Assembly (NCBI RefSeq): GCF_015776785.2
Contig: NZ_LFMD02000002.1
Span: 2,058,176-2,122,175 of the forward strand
DNA: 64,000 bases
Direction of reading: 5' to 3'
From: Kitasatospora sp. SUK 42
GTDB lineage: Bacteria; Actinomycetota; Actinomycetes; Streptomycetales; Streptomycetaceae
Both the position numbers and the translations under genes were made by a program. Position 1 is the first letter of the stretch. Every line of letters starts with the position of its first letter. The notes beneath the pieces were generated by a model. That model did not search any database. It was not told where the DNA came from and was given only the letters and a program-made list of their open reading frames with translations. This document shows positions 1-7,017 of the stretch, in pieces.

Positions 1-491
1 ATCTCGGTCTGCTTGTGCTGGCGGCGCAGCTCGGCCTCGACGCCGAGCCGGCCGGAGAGGTCGCGGACCAGCAGCAGGAGCAGGTCGGAGGAGGAGGGAG
101 AGCGCGAGCCCTCCCGGTACGGGTCGTACGGCGCGAGCGGGGAGCGCGCGTAGGAGTCCCCGCTCTCGTCGACGAAGTCGTTGCCGCAGACCTCGACCGG
201 GAAGGTGGTGCCGTCGGTGCGGTGGGCGGTCATCCGGACCGGGCGGTCGGGGGCGTCGCCGTCCCGGGTGGCCGGGCGCATCGAGCCGGGGATCCGGCTG
301 GGATCGAACTCGGGCAGCAGGCCCAGCACGCCCATGCCGACCAGTGAGGTGCCCGGCGCCTGCAGCGCCTGGACCGCCGCGCTGTTGGCGTCGACGACGG
401 TGCCGTTGCTGTTCACCAGCAACAACGCGTCGGGCAGGGCGTCGAGTATGGCGGCGAGGCGAGCAGCGCCTCGGATCGGCCTGCTGCTCAC
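1..491 (-). CDS. PAS-domain signalling protein, N-terminal part
   Basis: The gene runs off the left edge of the window, so only the first 163 residues are visible. The GTG start at 491 is preceded by GAGGAG about 10 nt upstream. Residues 10-90 look like a PAS fold, with the typical opening LPDALLLVNSNGTVVDAN and a later HRTDGTTFPVEV strand pair. After that come a Ser/Pro-rich stretch and LLLLLVRDLSGRLGVEAELRR, which looks like the end of a PAS core running into a linking helix. In streptomycetes such N-termini precede GGDEF/EAL, SpoIIE-phosphatase or histidine-kinase output domains. The output domain lies outside the window, so the function cannot be fixed. PAS identity is fairly sure; any c-di-GMP link would be a guess. 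Confidence 0.75.
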   Translation of the reverse strand, partial: MSSRPIRGAARLAAILDALPDALLLVNSNGTVVDANSAAVQALQAPGTSLVGMGVLGLLPEFDPSRIPGSMRPATRDGDAPDRPVRMTAHRTDGTTFPVEVCGNDFVDESGDSYARSPLAPYDPYREGSRSPSSSDLLLLLVRDLSGRLGVEAELRRQHKQTE

Positions 492-669
492 GTCGACAGG
501 TCTCCTCGGCTCAGGGCAGCTCCTCCGGAGTCGGCAGTATCTCATTCTTCTTTGCGGCGGGGACGACCCGCCTAGTAACGTGGGCGGTGGTTGGTGCCGA
601 GCCCCACGGTTGTGGCATCATCACTGACACACGGAACGGGTCCGCTGCACGCGGGCGTGGTCCATGTGG

Positions 670-760
670 GGAGGCTTCGCCTAGTCCGGTCTATGGCGCC
701 GCACTGCTAATGCGGTTTCGGGGTTATTCCTGATCGAGGGTTCAAATCCCTCAGCCTCCG
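670..760 (+). tRNA. tRNA-Ser (anticodon GCT)
   Basis: The 91-nt sequence has acceptor arms GGAGGCT and AGCCTCC, a T-loop GGTTCAAATCC, and a long variable arm typical of class II serine tRNAs. The anticodon GCT is at 706-708, between CACT and AATG. CCA follows at 761-763, so the tail may be genome-encoded. It reads AGC/AGU codons. Confidence 0.95.
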
Positions 761-768
761 CCAACCGG

Positions 769-800
769 GAGCCCCGTCGACGATCTTGTCGGCGGGGCTC
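769..800 (+). terminator. Hairpin terminator after tRNA-Ser
   Basis: GAGCCCCGTCGAC and GTCGGCGGGGCTC form a 13-bp stem with one G-T mismatch and a 6-nt loop, immediately after the tRNA. There is no strong U-tract, as is usual in high-GC actinomycetes. Confidence 0.7.
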
Positions 801-1005
801 TTCGCATGCCCGGGGGCGGCCGCCCGCCCGCGCCGGGGCAGCCCTCCGCCCACTCCAGGGCTCGCCGCCCGCCCCCTCCGGGGCCGCCCTCCGGTCGGTC
901 CGACGAGGGCCCGCCGGTGGCCCCGGGCTTATCGATTTCGCCCCGCGTCGCAGGTCATGTAATGTTGTCCCCGCAACGCCCCGGGGGCCACGGTCACCAG
1001 GGCGA

Positions 1006-1081
1006 GCGCTCATAGCTCAACGGATAGAGCACTTGACTACGGATCAAGAGGTTGCAGGTTCGAATCCTGCTGAGCGCACCA
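1006..1081 (+). tRNA. tRNA-Arg (anticodon ACG), copy 1
   Basis: The acceptor stem is GCGCTCA/TGAGCGC, the T-arm is GCAGGTTCGAATCCTGC, and CCA is encoded at 1079-1081. The anticodon ACG is at 1039-1041. A34 of this tRNA is the substrate of the TadA deaminase encoded at 21993-22520, which converts it to inosine so that CGU, CGC and CGA can be read. Confidence 0.95.
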
Positions 1082-1114
1082 CAACCTCCGCAAGATCGGG
1101 TTCGCCCGTTCCTT

Positions 1115-1190
1115 GCGCTCATAGCTCAACGGATAGAGCACTTGACTACGGATCAAGAGGTTGCAGGTTCGAATCCTGCTGAGCGCACCA
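1115..1190 (+). tRNA. tRNA-Arg (anticodon ACG), copy 2
   Basis: This is an identical second copy of the upstream tRNA-Arg, including the encoded CCA. The period is 109 bp and the spacer about 33 bp, so the two are probably co-transcribed. Exact identity points to recent duplication or gene conversion. Confidence 0.95.
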
Positions 1191-1193
1191 GTG

Positions 1194-1224
1194 AGAAGCC
1201 CCCGGCCACCGGCCGGGGGCTTCT
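1194..1224. terminator. Strong hairpin after the tRNA-Arg pair
   Basis: AGAAGCCCCCGGCC and GGCCGGGGGCTTCT form a perfect 14-bp stem around ACC. It sits between the tRNA genes and the converging flavohaemoglobin-like gene, so it can terminate both directions. Confidence 0.8.
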
Positions 1225-1280
1225 CCCGTTGTGGCGCCGGTCACCTGCCCCGGCTGCCCGTCCCGGTCATGTGTCCCGGA

Positions 1281-2483
1281 TCACCCCAGATCGGTCCGGT
1301 TGATCCACGGCACGTCCCGGTGGTCCAGGAACCAGTCCGAGCTGGTCAGCGGCCGGTCCCGGTTGAAGGTCAGCGGAGCCGGGTCGTGCCTGATCAGCCC
1401 GGGTGCGGAGGGCAGGGCGCGGAGCAGTTCGGCGAGCTCGGCGACCAGCTCGGGCGGGCCGCTGAGGTGGACGTCCCAGCCGGCGAAGTCGCCGTGCCGC
1501 CGCAGCGTCTCCCGGAGCAGCGCGGTGACCCCGTCCGGTCCCGCGGTCGGGCCGGGGACGGCCGTGAGCACCCGTAGCCGGGGATTGCGGACGAGCATCC
1601 GGCGGACGGTGTCCAGGTCGTACTGTCCGGCCGCCGAGCGGGCCGCCAGCAGCACGGTGGCCTCGCGCTCCGGCTGTTCGGCGGTGAGCTGCTCCAGCAG
1701 AGCCTTGGTCTGCCCCCAGCCGCTGCCGGCGGCCACCAGCAGCAGCGGCCGCCGCGAGGCGGGGGCGAGCACCGCGTCGCCGAGCGGCGGTCCGAGCCGC
1801 AGCAGTTCGCCGGGCATCACGTCCTGCACCAGGAGGGTGCTCAGCAGCCCGCCGGGCACCCGCCGCACGTGCACCTCCAGGCCGCCGTCGGAGCGCGGCG
1901 CGTTGGCGATCGAGTACGGCCGCCAGACCCGGGGCGCCCGGGGGCTGCTGATCGTGACGTACTGGCCGGCGGTGAAGGGGTACGGGCGCATCGGGGCGAT
2001 GGTGAGCACGACCAGGTCCGGCGCGGCCCGGCGCCGGGAGGCGACCTCGGCCTCCCACCAGGCGGGGTCGTCCTCCGGGAGGCCGGCGGCGGATCCGGTC
2101 ATCACCTGGGCGATCACGGTGTAGGCCTCGGTCCAGGCCTTCTCCGTCTCCGGCGTCCAGTAGTGCCCGGAGCACTGCCGCAGCGCGGCGATCAGGCTGG
2201 CCCCGAAGGCCGGGTAGTGCTCGGGTGCGACCTGGAACTTGCGGTGGTCGCGTCCGAGCGCCCGCAGGTACTCGGTGAGCCGCTCGGGATCGTCCAGCCG
2301 CAGCACGATCCGGGTGAGCGCGGCGAACATCCGGTCCCGCTGCTCGTGCAGGGAGGCGGGGAAGAGCGACCGCAGCCCGGGGTTGTGGTTGAACAGGTGG
2401 GCGTAGAAGAAGGTGGTCAGGTGGTCGGCGCGGCGTTCGACGATGGCGAAGCTGGCGCGGATGACCGCGGGGTCGAAGGGCAC
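1281..2483 (-). CDS. Flavohaemoglobin-like protein (globin plus FAD/NAD reductase domains)
   Basis: The 400-residue protein has an N-terminal globin domain (about 5-135) and a ferredoxin-reductase-like domain (about 150-385), the layout of Hmp. Globin landmarks are visible: B10 Tyr27 in FFYAHLF, CD1 Phe41 and proximal His80 in LGRDHRKFQV. The FAD-binding RPYS motif is present in the reductase part. The family detoxifies nitric oxide or reduces the haem with NAD(P)H. The nucleotide-binding glycine motif reads AAGSGWGQTK rather than the usual GGVGxTP form, so cofactor handling may differ. AGGAGG lies about 7 nt before the ATG. A 53-residue ORF with globin-like sequence lies 14 bp upstream in the same direction. 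Confidence 0.85.
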   Translation of the reverse strand: MPFDPAVIRASFAIVERRADHLTTFFYAHLFNHNPGLRSLFPASLHEQRDRMFAALTRIVLRLDDPERLTEYLRALGRDHRKFQVAPEHYPAFGASLIAALRQCSGHYWTPETEKAWTEAYTVIAQVMTGSAAGLPEDDPAWWEAEVASRRRAAPDLVVLTIAPMRPYPFTAGQYVTISSPRAPRVWRPYSIANAPRSDGGLEVHVRRVPGGLLSTLLVQDVMPGELLRLGPPLGDAVLAPASRRPLLLVAAGSGWGQTKALLEQLTAEQPEREATVLLAARSAAGQYDLDTVRRMLVRNPRLRVLTAVPGPTAGPDGVTALLRETLRRHGDFAGWDVHLSGPPELVAELAELLRALPSAPGLIRHDPAPLTFNRDRPLTSSDWFLDHRDVPWINRTDLG

Positions 2484-2497
2484 CGCGCCGCCTCCTG

Positions 2498-2659
2498 CTA
2501 AGCCGGCCGGGCTTCGGTGAGTGCCGCGCCCGCGGTGTCGCCGACCGGGCCGCGGACACCGGGATCGTGCTCGAACAGGTGCCGGCGGAAGTATTCGGCG
2601 ACGGCGGGGTCGTGGGGCTCCACGGCCGCGTGACCGCGCTTGCCGAGTACGGGGTCCAT
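2498..2659 (-). CDS. Small globin-fragment-like protein (53 aa)
   Basis: ATG at 2657-2659 opens a 53-residue frame that ends 14 bp before the flavohaemoglobin start. Its middle, AEYFRRHLFEHDPGVR, closely parallels FFYAHLFNHNPGLR, the B-C helix region of the downstream globin. GC3 is high. It could be a truncated globin duplicate, a leader peptide coupling translation of the downstream gene, or a decayed 5' end of an older gene. No strong ribosome-binding site is seen, so its expression is uncertain. Confidence 0.45.
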   Translation of the reverse strand: MDPVLGKRGHAAVEPHDPAVAEYFRRHLFEHDPGVRGPVGDTAGAALTEARPA

Positions 2660-2999
2660 AGTCACGGAGCCCGACTCTACTGAGCGGGCGGGTTATTCGA
2701 ACAGAGTTCTCCGATGAATGGTCAGGTACTGGACGCTGGTGCCCGCCGGATTGGCCGGAGCCTCCCCTCTCCCGGGCGCTCCGCTGGGCCGTTCGGGTGG
2801 GATCTATTGCCTCCTAGTGGATGAAATGCAGCTGTTTCGGGTACATCCCGTCCTGCCGCACGGATGACCGCCAAACGGGTGGGACGCGGCCAAAAGCCCA
2901 GGTGTCGCGGTATGACCGGCCCAGGATCGTGATTCCTTTTTGTCCGATCTTGCTCCAGACCGCCCGCCGCCCCGGCAGCCGACCGCGAAGGAGAGCCGG
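2660..2999. other. Intergenic region, no gene recognised
   Basis: This is a relatively low-GC stretch between divergent units. It probably holds the promoter of the globin pair on the minus strand and an upstream promoter for the small ORF on the plus strand. I see no tRNA, riboswitch or strong repeat in it. Confidence 0.4.
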
Positions 3000-3128
3000 A
3001 TGAGCCGACAGGTTTCCCGTACGGCTGCCGCCTTGGCCGTCCTCACCGACCGCCCCCGCCGTCCCTGCCCTGCCGACCCCGAGCGCCGCTCCCGCCTCCA
3101 GCGCCGGCCCGGCTCCCGGTGGCGCTGA
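3000..3128 (+). CDS. Small basic protein, unknown (42 aa)
   Basis: ATG at 3000 follows AAGGAG with a 6-7-nt spacer, a good ribosome-binding site. The 42-residue product is Arg/Pro-rich and strongly basic, and shows actinomycete GC3 bias. It has no recognisable domain, signal peptide or membrane segment. It lies about 200 bp upstream of the SPFH/NlpC operon and could be a leader ORF or an independent small protein. Confidence 0.35.
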   Translation: MSRQVSRTAAALAVLTDRPRRPCPADPERRSRLQRRPGSRWR

Positions 3129-3203
3129 CCCGCGCCGAACCATCCCGACCATCCGCTCATGTGCCTGCGCGTCAGATGAGTCAGTCTTGGACGATTCGTC
3201 AGG

Positions 3204-3239
3204 AAATGTCGACACACCTAGCTCAAATGTCGCATTTGA
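3204..3239. promoter_or_regulatory. Candidate operator: AAATGTCG repeats and palindrome
   Basis: TCAAATG-TCG-CATTTGA (3223-3239) is a perfect inverted repeat with 7-bp arms in a locally AT-rich patch about 90 bp before the SPFH start. A second AAATGTCG lies at 3204-3211, exactly 21 bp (two helical turns) upstream of the copy at 3225. This spacing suits a cooperative dimeric repressor or activator. Confidence 0.4.
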
Positions 3240-3325
3240 TGACGTATGAACTTAGCCTGACTCTGGCACTGCCCGTCAGATCCGGGCCGCCCGTTGCGCG
3301 ACACACCGACCCAGAGGATCCGTGC

Positions 3326-4627
3326 ATGGACGTCACCCGCGATTCGTCGCAGCGACCCGACAACCTGCCCAAGTCGTTCCCACCGGCACTGCCGGAACGT
3401 TCCGGCGCCAGCCCGATGGCCAAGACCGCGACCGTCACCGCGCCCGCCGGAGTGACCGTCAACGTGGCCAAGGTCGCCAGGCCGGTCGGCCCGGCCGACG
3501 GCGGCCCGGTGACCACCCCGCTGGCCGTCGTTCCCGCCCCCTCCCAGGCCAGCCCGACCGACCTGCGGGACCCGCTGGAGACCGTCGCCCCGGAGACCGT
3601 CGAACTCCCCGACCTCGCCCCGGTCGGCGCCCCCGCCGCCGCCACCTCCCGCCGCCCCCCGCGCGCCGACCAGGCGCTGCGCGAGCAGTCCGCCACCGCC
3701 CTGCCCGGCTGGATCCCCGTGCTGGCCGTGCTGATCGGACTGGCCGGGGTGCTGTTCGTCCTGCTGCGCACCGGCGTGATCCCGCACTGGGACTGGATGC
3801 CCGATCTGCGCGGCTCCGCCGCCAAGGAGAGCGGCCAGGCCGAGGTGGAGGTCCGGTCCGTCGCCGCGGCCGGCGCGGCCGGGCTGCTGGTGGTGCTCGC
3901 CCTCGCCGGCCTGCTGGCCAACGCGGGCGGTGAGACCCGGGTGCTGACCCGCTGGGGCCGCTACCGGGGCACCGTCCGCAGAACCGGTCTGGTCTGGGTC
4001 AACCCGCTGCTGCGCCGCCGCCGGGTGGACGTGCGGCTGCGGCACTGGCGCAGCGAGTCGGTCAAGGTGGTCGACCGCACCGGCACCCCGATCGTGGTCC
4101 GGCTGCTGATCGTCTGGCGGGTCAAGGACACCGCCCGGGCGCTGCTCGCGATCGAGGACCACGAGAGCTACCTGCGCGAGCAGGTGCAGGCGGTGCTCAC
4201 CCGCACCGCGTCCACCCTGCCGTGCGACAGCAACGCCGCGCCCGGGCCCGCGCTGCGCGACGGGCAGTGGTTCGCCGACGAGATGACCCGGGCGCTGGCC
4301 GCCGAGGCCGCCCCCGCGGGCCTGGAGGTCTACTCGGTGCAACCGCTGGCGCTGGACTACGCCCCCGAGGTCGCCGAGTCGATGCGGCGCCGTCGGCTGG
4401 CCGACCTGGACGCGGGCCTGCGGACCGTGCTGGTCGACGACGCGGTGGAGGCGGCGGCGCTGGCCGTGCGCCGGCTGGAGCGGGCGACCGCGCACGAACT
4501 GGACGAGGCCGCCCGCAGCGCGCTGATGGAGCAGCTGCTCGTCGCCTTCGTCGCGCCGGCCGGAGTGGCCGCCTCGGTACCGCCCCCGGCCGCCCGAGCC
4601 GGGCGGAAGGAAGGACGACCCGCATGA
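3326..4627 (+). CDS. SPFH/band-7 domain membrane protein
   Basis: The 433-residue protein starts with a Pro/Ala-rich cytoplasmic segment of about 125 residues. Two membrane helices follow (about 128-146 and 179-198), then an SPFH (stomatin-like) domain at about 205-400. The SPFH part is recognisable from GETRVLTRWGRYRGTVRRTG and the following VNPLLRRRRVDVRLR, PIVVRLLIVWRV and YLREQVQAVLTR blocks. SPFH proteins form membrane scaffolds. AGAGGA precedes the chosen ATG by about 8 nt; upstream in-frame codons lie in the operator-like region. The stop overlaps the start of the wall hydrolase gene (ATGA), so the two are translationally coupled and probably act together at a membrane site of peptidoglycan turnover. 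Confidence 0.8.
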   Translation: MDVTRDSSQRPDNLPKSFPPALPERSGASPMAKTATVTAPAGVTVNVAKVARPVGPADGGPVTTPLAVVPAPSQASPTDLRDPLETVAPETVELPDLAPVGAPAAATSRRPPRADQALREQSATALPGWIPVLAVLIGLAGVLFVLLRTGVIPHWDWMPDLRGSAAKESGQAEVEVRSVAAAGAAGLLVVLALAGLLANAGGETRVLTRWGRYRGTVRRTGLVWVNPLLRRRRVDVRLRHWRSESVKVVDRTGTPIVVRLLIVWRVKDTARALLAIEDHESYLREQVQAVLTRTASTLPCDSNAAPGPALRDGQWFADEMTRALAAEAAPAGLEVYSVQPLALDYAPEVAESMRRRRLADLDAGLRTVLVDDAVEAAALAVRRLERATAHELDEAARSALMEQLLVAFVAPAGVAASVPPPAARAGRKEGRPA

Positions 4628-5592
4628 GGATAGCCACCGGCGCCTACGCCGAACCCGGTACCGGAGCCGGCGCGGATTCAGGCCTGATGGGCTTCGAGGA
4701 GCGCCTCGGCAGCATCCCCGCGATCACCGGCTGCGGCTGCCCGAACTGCGCGGCCCGGCCGCGCACCGCCCAGGCCGCGGCGGTGGGCGGCGGCCGAATA
4801 CACCGGGCGGTGCGAAGTACCTGCCTGGCCACCACCGTGCTGGCGGGCGCCGGCGTGGTCGGCCTGACGGCCGGTGCCGGGTCCGCGCAGGCCGCGGCCG
4901 GCCAGCAGGGCTGGGACGGTTCGAAGTACTGGTTCAAGAACGACGGCGGCGAGTGGCGCTGGACCAGCCACTACAACGTCTACACCGACCGCACCGGCGG
5001 CTCCGGGAGCTCCGGCGGCCAGTCCGTCTCGAACGGCTCGGCCTCCGGCTCCGTGCCGGGCCAGGGCTGGGACGGCTCGAAGTACTGGTTCAAGAACAGC
5101 AGTGGCGAGTGGCGCTGGACCAGCCACTACGACGTCTACGCGAGCCGCACCGGCCAGTCCGGCGGCGGCTCCGCCCCGGCCCCCAGCGAGCCGAGCACCC
5201 GCCCCTCCTCGAACAGCACGCCGGCCTCCGGGAGCATGGAGGCGGCCATCGACTACGCGCTCGCCCAGCTCGGCAAGCCGTACGTCTGGGGCGGCAACGG
5301 CCCGTCGGGCTACGACTGCTCGGGGCTGGTCCAGCAGGCCTACCGGCGCGCGGGCATCAGCCTGCCGCGGGTGGCGGACGACCAGTACGCGGCGACCACG
5401 CCGATCAGCTCGGGCCAGCTGCGCCGCGGTGACCTGGTGTTCTGGTCGGACAGCGGCCGGGCCTCGGGGATCCACCACGTGGGGATCTACCTGGGCGGCG
5501 GAAAGTTCGTGGAGGCACCCCGGCCGGGCACGACCGTCCGGATATCGACGCTCAGCTCGGGCTACTACCCGACCCACTTCGGACGGCCGTAG
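4624..5592 (+). CDS. NlpC/P60 peptidoglycan endopeptidase with tandem WDGSKYWFK repeats
   Basis: The 322-residue protein has an unusual cytoplasmic N-terminus of about 64 residues with CGCPNC at 37-42. A signal/anchor segment follows at about 66-92 (alanine-rich, ending GSAQAAAG). Two near-identical 26-residue repeats begin WDGSKYWFK at 97 and 149. An NlpC/P60 domain occupies about 204-322, with nucleophile Cys232 (YDCSGLVQQAYRRAG) and His284/His285 (HHVGIYLGGGKF). Family members cut D-Glu-diaminopimelate bonds in wall peptides. The repeats may bind wall polymer. The ATG overlaps the SPFH stop by 4 bp. Confidence 0.88.
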   Translation: MRIATGAYAEPGTGAGADSGLMGFEERLGSIPAITGCGCPNCAARPRTAQAAAVGGGRIHRAVRSTCLATTVLAGAGVVGLTAGAGSAQAAAGQQGWDGSKYWFKNDGGEWRWTSHYNVYTDRTGGSGSSGGQSVSNGSASGSVPGQGWDGSKYWFKNSSGEWRWTSHYDVYASRTGQSGGGSAPAPSEPSTRPSSNSTPASGSMEAAIDYALAQLGKPYVWGGNGPSGYDCSGLVQQAYRRAGISLPRVADDQYAATTPISSGQLRRGDLVFWSDSGRASGIHHVGIYLGGGKFVEAPRPGTTVRISTLSSGYYPTHFGRP

Positions 5593-5609
5593 GGCCGGCG
5601 GAACGCACC

Positions 5610-5641
5610 GGGCCCCGACGGCTGGATCGCCGTCGGGGCCC
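5610..5641. terminator. Bidirectional terminator
   Basis: GGGCCCCGACGGC and GCCGTCGGGGCCC form a perfect stem around TGGATC between the convergent NlpC/P60 and aldo/keto reductase genes. Confidence 0.8.
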
Positions 5642-5651
5642 GGTCGCGTGC

Positions 5652-6605
5652 TCAGGCGGAGGCTTCGTCCAGCAGGGCGGTCTGCTCCGCGGTGAGCTCC
5701 AGCGTGGCGCCGGCCAGCAGCGGGGGCAGCTGCTCGACGGTGCGGGCGCTCGCGATCGGGGCGGCGACCGTCGGACGGGCGGTCAGCCAGGCCAGCGCCA
5801 CCGTGGCGGGCTCGACCCCGTGCTCGGCGGCCACCTTGTCCAGCGCCTCCAGCACCCGGGGGCCGCGCGGGTCGGCCAGGTAGCGGGCGGCGCCCTCGGC
5901 GCGGGCGCTGTCCACCTCCGCACCGCCCGGGCGGTACTTGCCGGTCAGGAAGCCGGAGGCAAGCGCGTAGTACGGGACGGTGGCGAGGCCGTGCTCGGCG
6001 ACCACGTCGGCCAGCGGGCCCTCGAAGGTGCCGCGGGAGACCAGGTTGTAGTGCGGCTGGACCGCGACGTACCTGGCCAGGCCCTCGCGCTCGGCGAAGG
6101 CCAGCGCCTCGGACAGCCGCTCGGCGGAGATGTTGGAGGCGGCCACCGCCCGGACCTTGCCCTCGCGGACCAGCGAGTCCAGCGCGGTGACGAACTCCTC
6201 GACCGGGGTCTCGTCGTCGCGGTGGGTGTAGTACAGGTCGATCCGGTCGACGCCCAGGCGGCGCAGCGAGGCCTCGGCCGCGGACTTGATGGTGGCCGCG
6301 CCCAGGCCGCTCGCCTCGGGGTGCATGCCCACCTTGGTGGCGATCACGATGTCGTCGCGGTTGCCGCGGCTGCGCAGCCAGTTGCCGATGACGGTCTCCG
6401 ACTCTCCGCCGATGTTGCCCGGGGCCCAGGAGGAGTAGACGTCGGCGGTGTCGATGAAGTTGCCGCCGGCCGCCGCGTAGGCGTCCAGGACGGCGAAGGA
6501 CTGCTGTTCGTCGGCCGTCCAGCCGAAGACGTTGCCCCCGAGGGAGAGCGGGAAGACGGACAGGTCGGAGGTGCCGAGGCTCACCCGGCGGTGCATTCCG
6601 GTCAT
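5652..6605 (-). CDS. Aldo/keto reductase
   Basis: The 317-residue protein is an NADPH-dependent (beta/alpha)8 oxidoreductase of the YajO/Tas type. The catalytic set is visible: Asp52 and Tyr57 (DTADVYSS), Lys91 (VIATKVG) and the His of YYTHRDD. The cofactor-binding ASNIS and ASARTVEQ segments are also present. The start could be ATG 6605 (MTGMHRR) or ATG 6596 (MHRR); neither has a good ribosome-binding site. Substrate unknown. A paralogue lies at 50580-51560 and shares the GRWMARRGNRD-type segment. Confidence 0.88.
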   Translation of the reverse strand: MTGMHRRVSLGTSDLSVFPLSLGGNVFGWTADEQQSFAVLDAYAAAGGNFIDTADVYSSWAPGNIGGESETVIGNWLRSRGNRDDIVIATKVGMHPEASGLGAATIKSAAEASLRRLGVDRIDLYYTHRDDETPVEEFVTALDSLVREGKVRAVAASNISAERLSEALAFAEREGLARYVAVQPHYNLVSRGTFEGPLADVVAEHGLATVPYYALASGFLTGKYRPGGAEVDSARAEGAARYLADPRGPRVLEALDKVAAEHGVEPATVALAWLTARPTVAAPIASARTVEQLPPLLAGATLELTAEQTALLDEASA

Positions 6606-6746
6606 GGAGGAAGTCAACCTCATTGTGCGGCAGCCCATTCCGGGATCGGCGTCGTTTTCACGCGCCCGTCGTACCGGCGTCGCACGTCGGAGTGGTGCGG
6701 CCGCCGGACGAGGGGTCCGGGGTGTGCCTGAGGTGCGCCGATTCGT

Positions 6747-6752
6747 TAGAGT
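6747..6752 (+). promoter_or_regulatory. -10 box of a leaderless transcript
   Basis: TAGAGT ends 7 nt before the ATG at 6760, so transcription should begin at or next to the start codon. No ribosome-binding site is present. Confidence 0.55.
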
Positions 6753-6759
6753 CCCTGCC

Positions 6760-6963
6760 ATGGCTGACAACGAGTACGACCCCGCCGGTAGCACCCAGAT
6801 GTTCCGGGCGTTCGTCGACGAGAGCCCGGCGCCCCAGGCACCGGGATCCGTCTCCACCTACAGCAGCGGCGGCAACAGCGGCAGTCGCACCGGCGTGATC
6901 GCGGTGATCGCCGTCGTCGCCCTGGCCGTCCTGGGTGCCGTCGTCTGGCTGGCGGTCAAGTGA
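6760..6963 (+). CDS. Small tail-anchored membrane protein (67 aa)
   Basis: The protein has a polar, Ser/Gly-rich N-terminus (MADNEYDPAGSTQMFRAF) and a single C-terminal hydrophobic helix at about 45-66 (GVIAVIAVVALAVLGAVVWL) ending in Lys. It should be anchored with its N-terminus in the cytoplasm. The start has a TAGAGT box 7 nt upstream and is probably leaderless. No known domain; proteins of this form are common in streptomycetes. Confidence 0.7.
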   Translation: MADNEYDPAGSTQMFRAFVDESPAPQAPGSVSTYSSGGNSGSRTGVIAVIAVVALAVLGAVVWLAVK

Positions 6964-7017
6964 CCCTCGCGCGGGTGGCCCCGGTCCGGGTCACCCGCGC
7001 GACGGGAAGCACCGGCC

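Noticed and set aside
1006..1190. tRNA-Arg tandem copies as an attachment-site pair
   Set aside because: Both copies are complete, only 33 bp lie between them and no foreign gene is enclosed; simple duplication explains them.
1267..2559. Long minus-strand frame overlapping the flavohaemoglobin-like gene
   Set aside because: It is Arg/Ala/Pro-rich low-complexity sequence in another frame of a clear gene, a common artefact at this GC content.
2814..3215. 133-codon minus-strand frame between the globin and SPFH genes
   Set aside because: It crosses the candidate operator, lacks a ribosome-binding site and opposes the better-supported small ORF at 3000.
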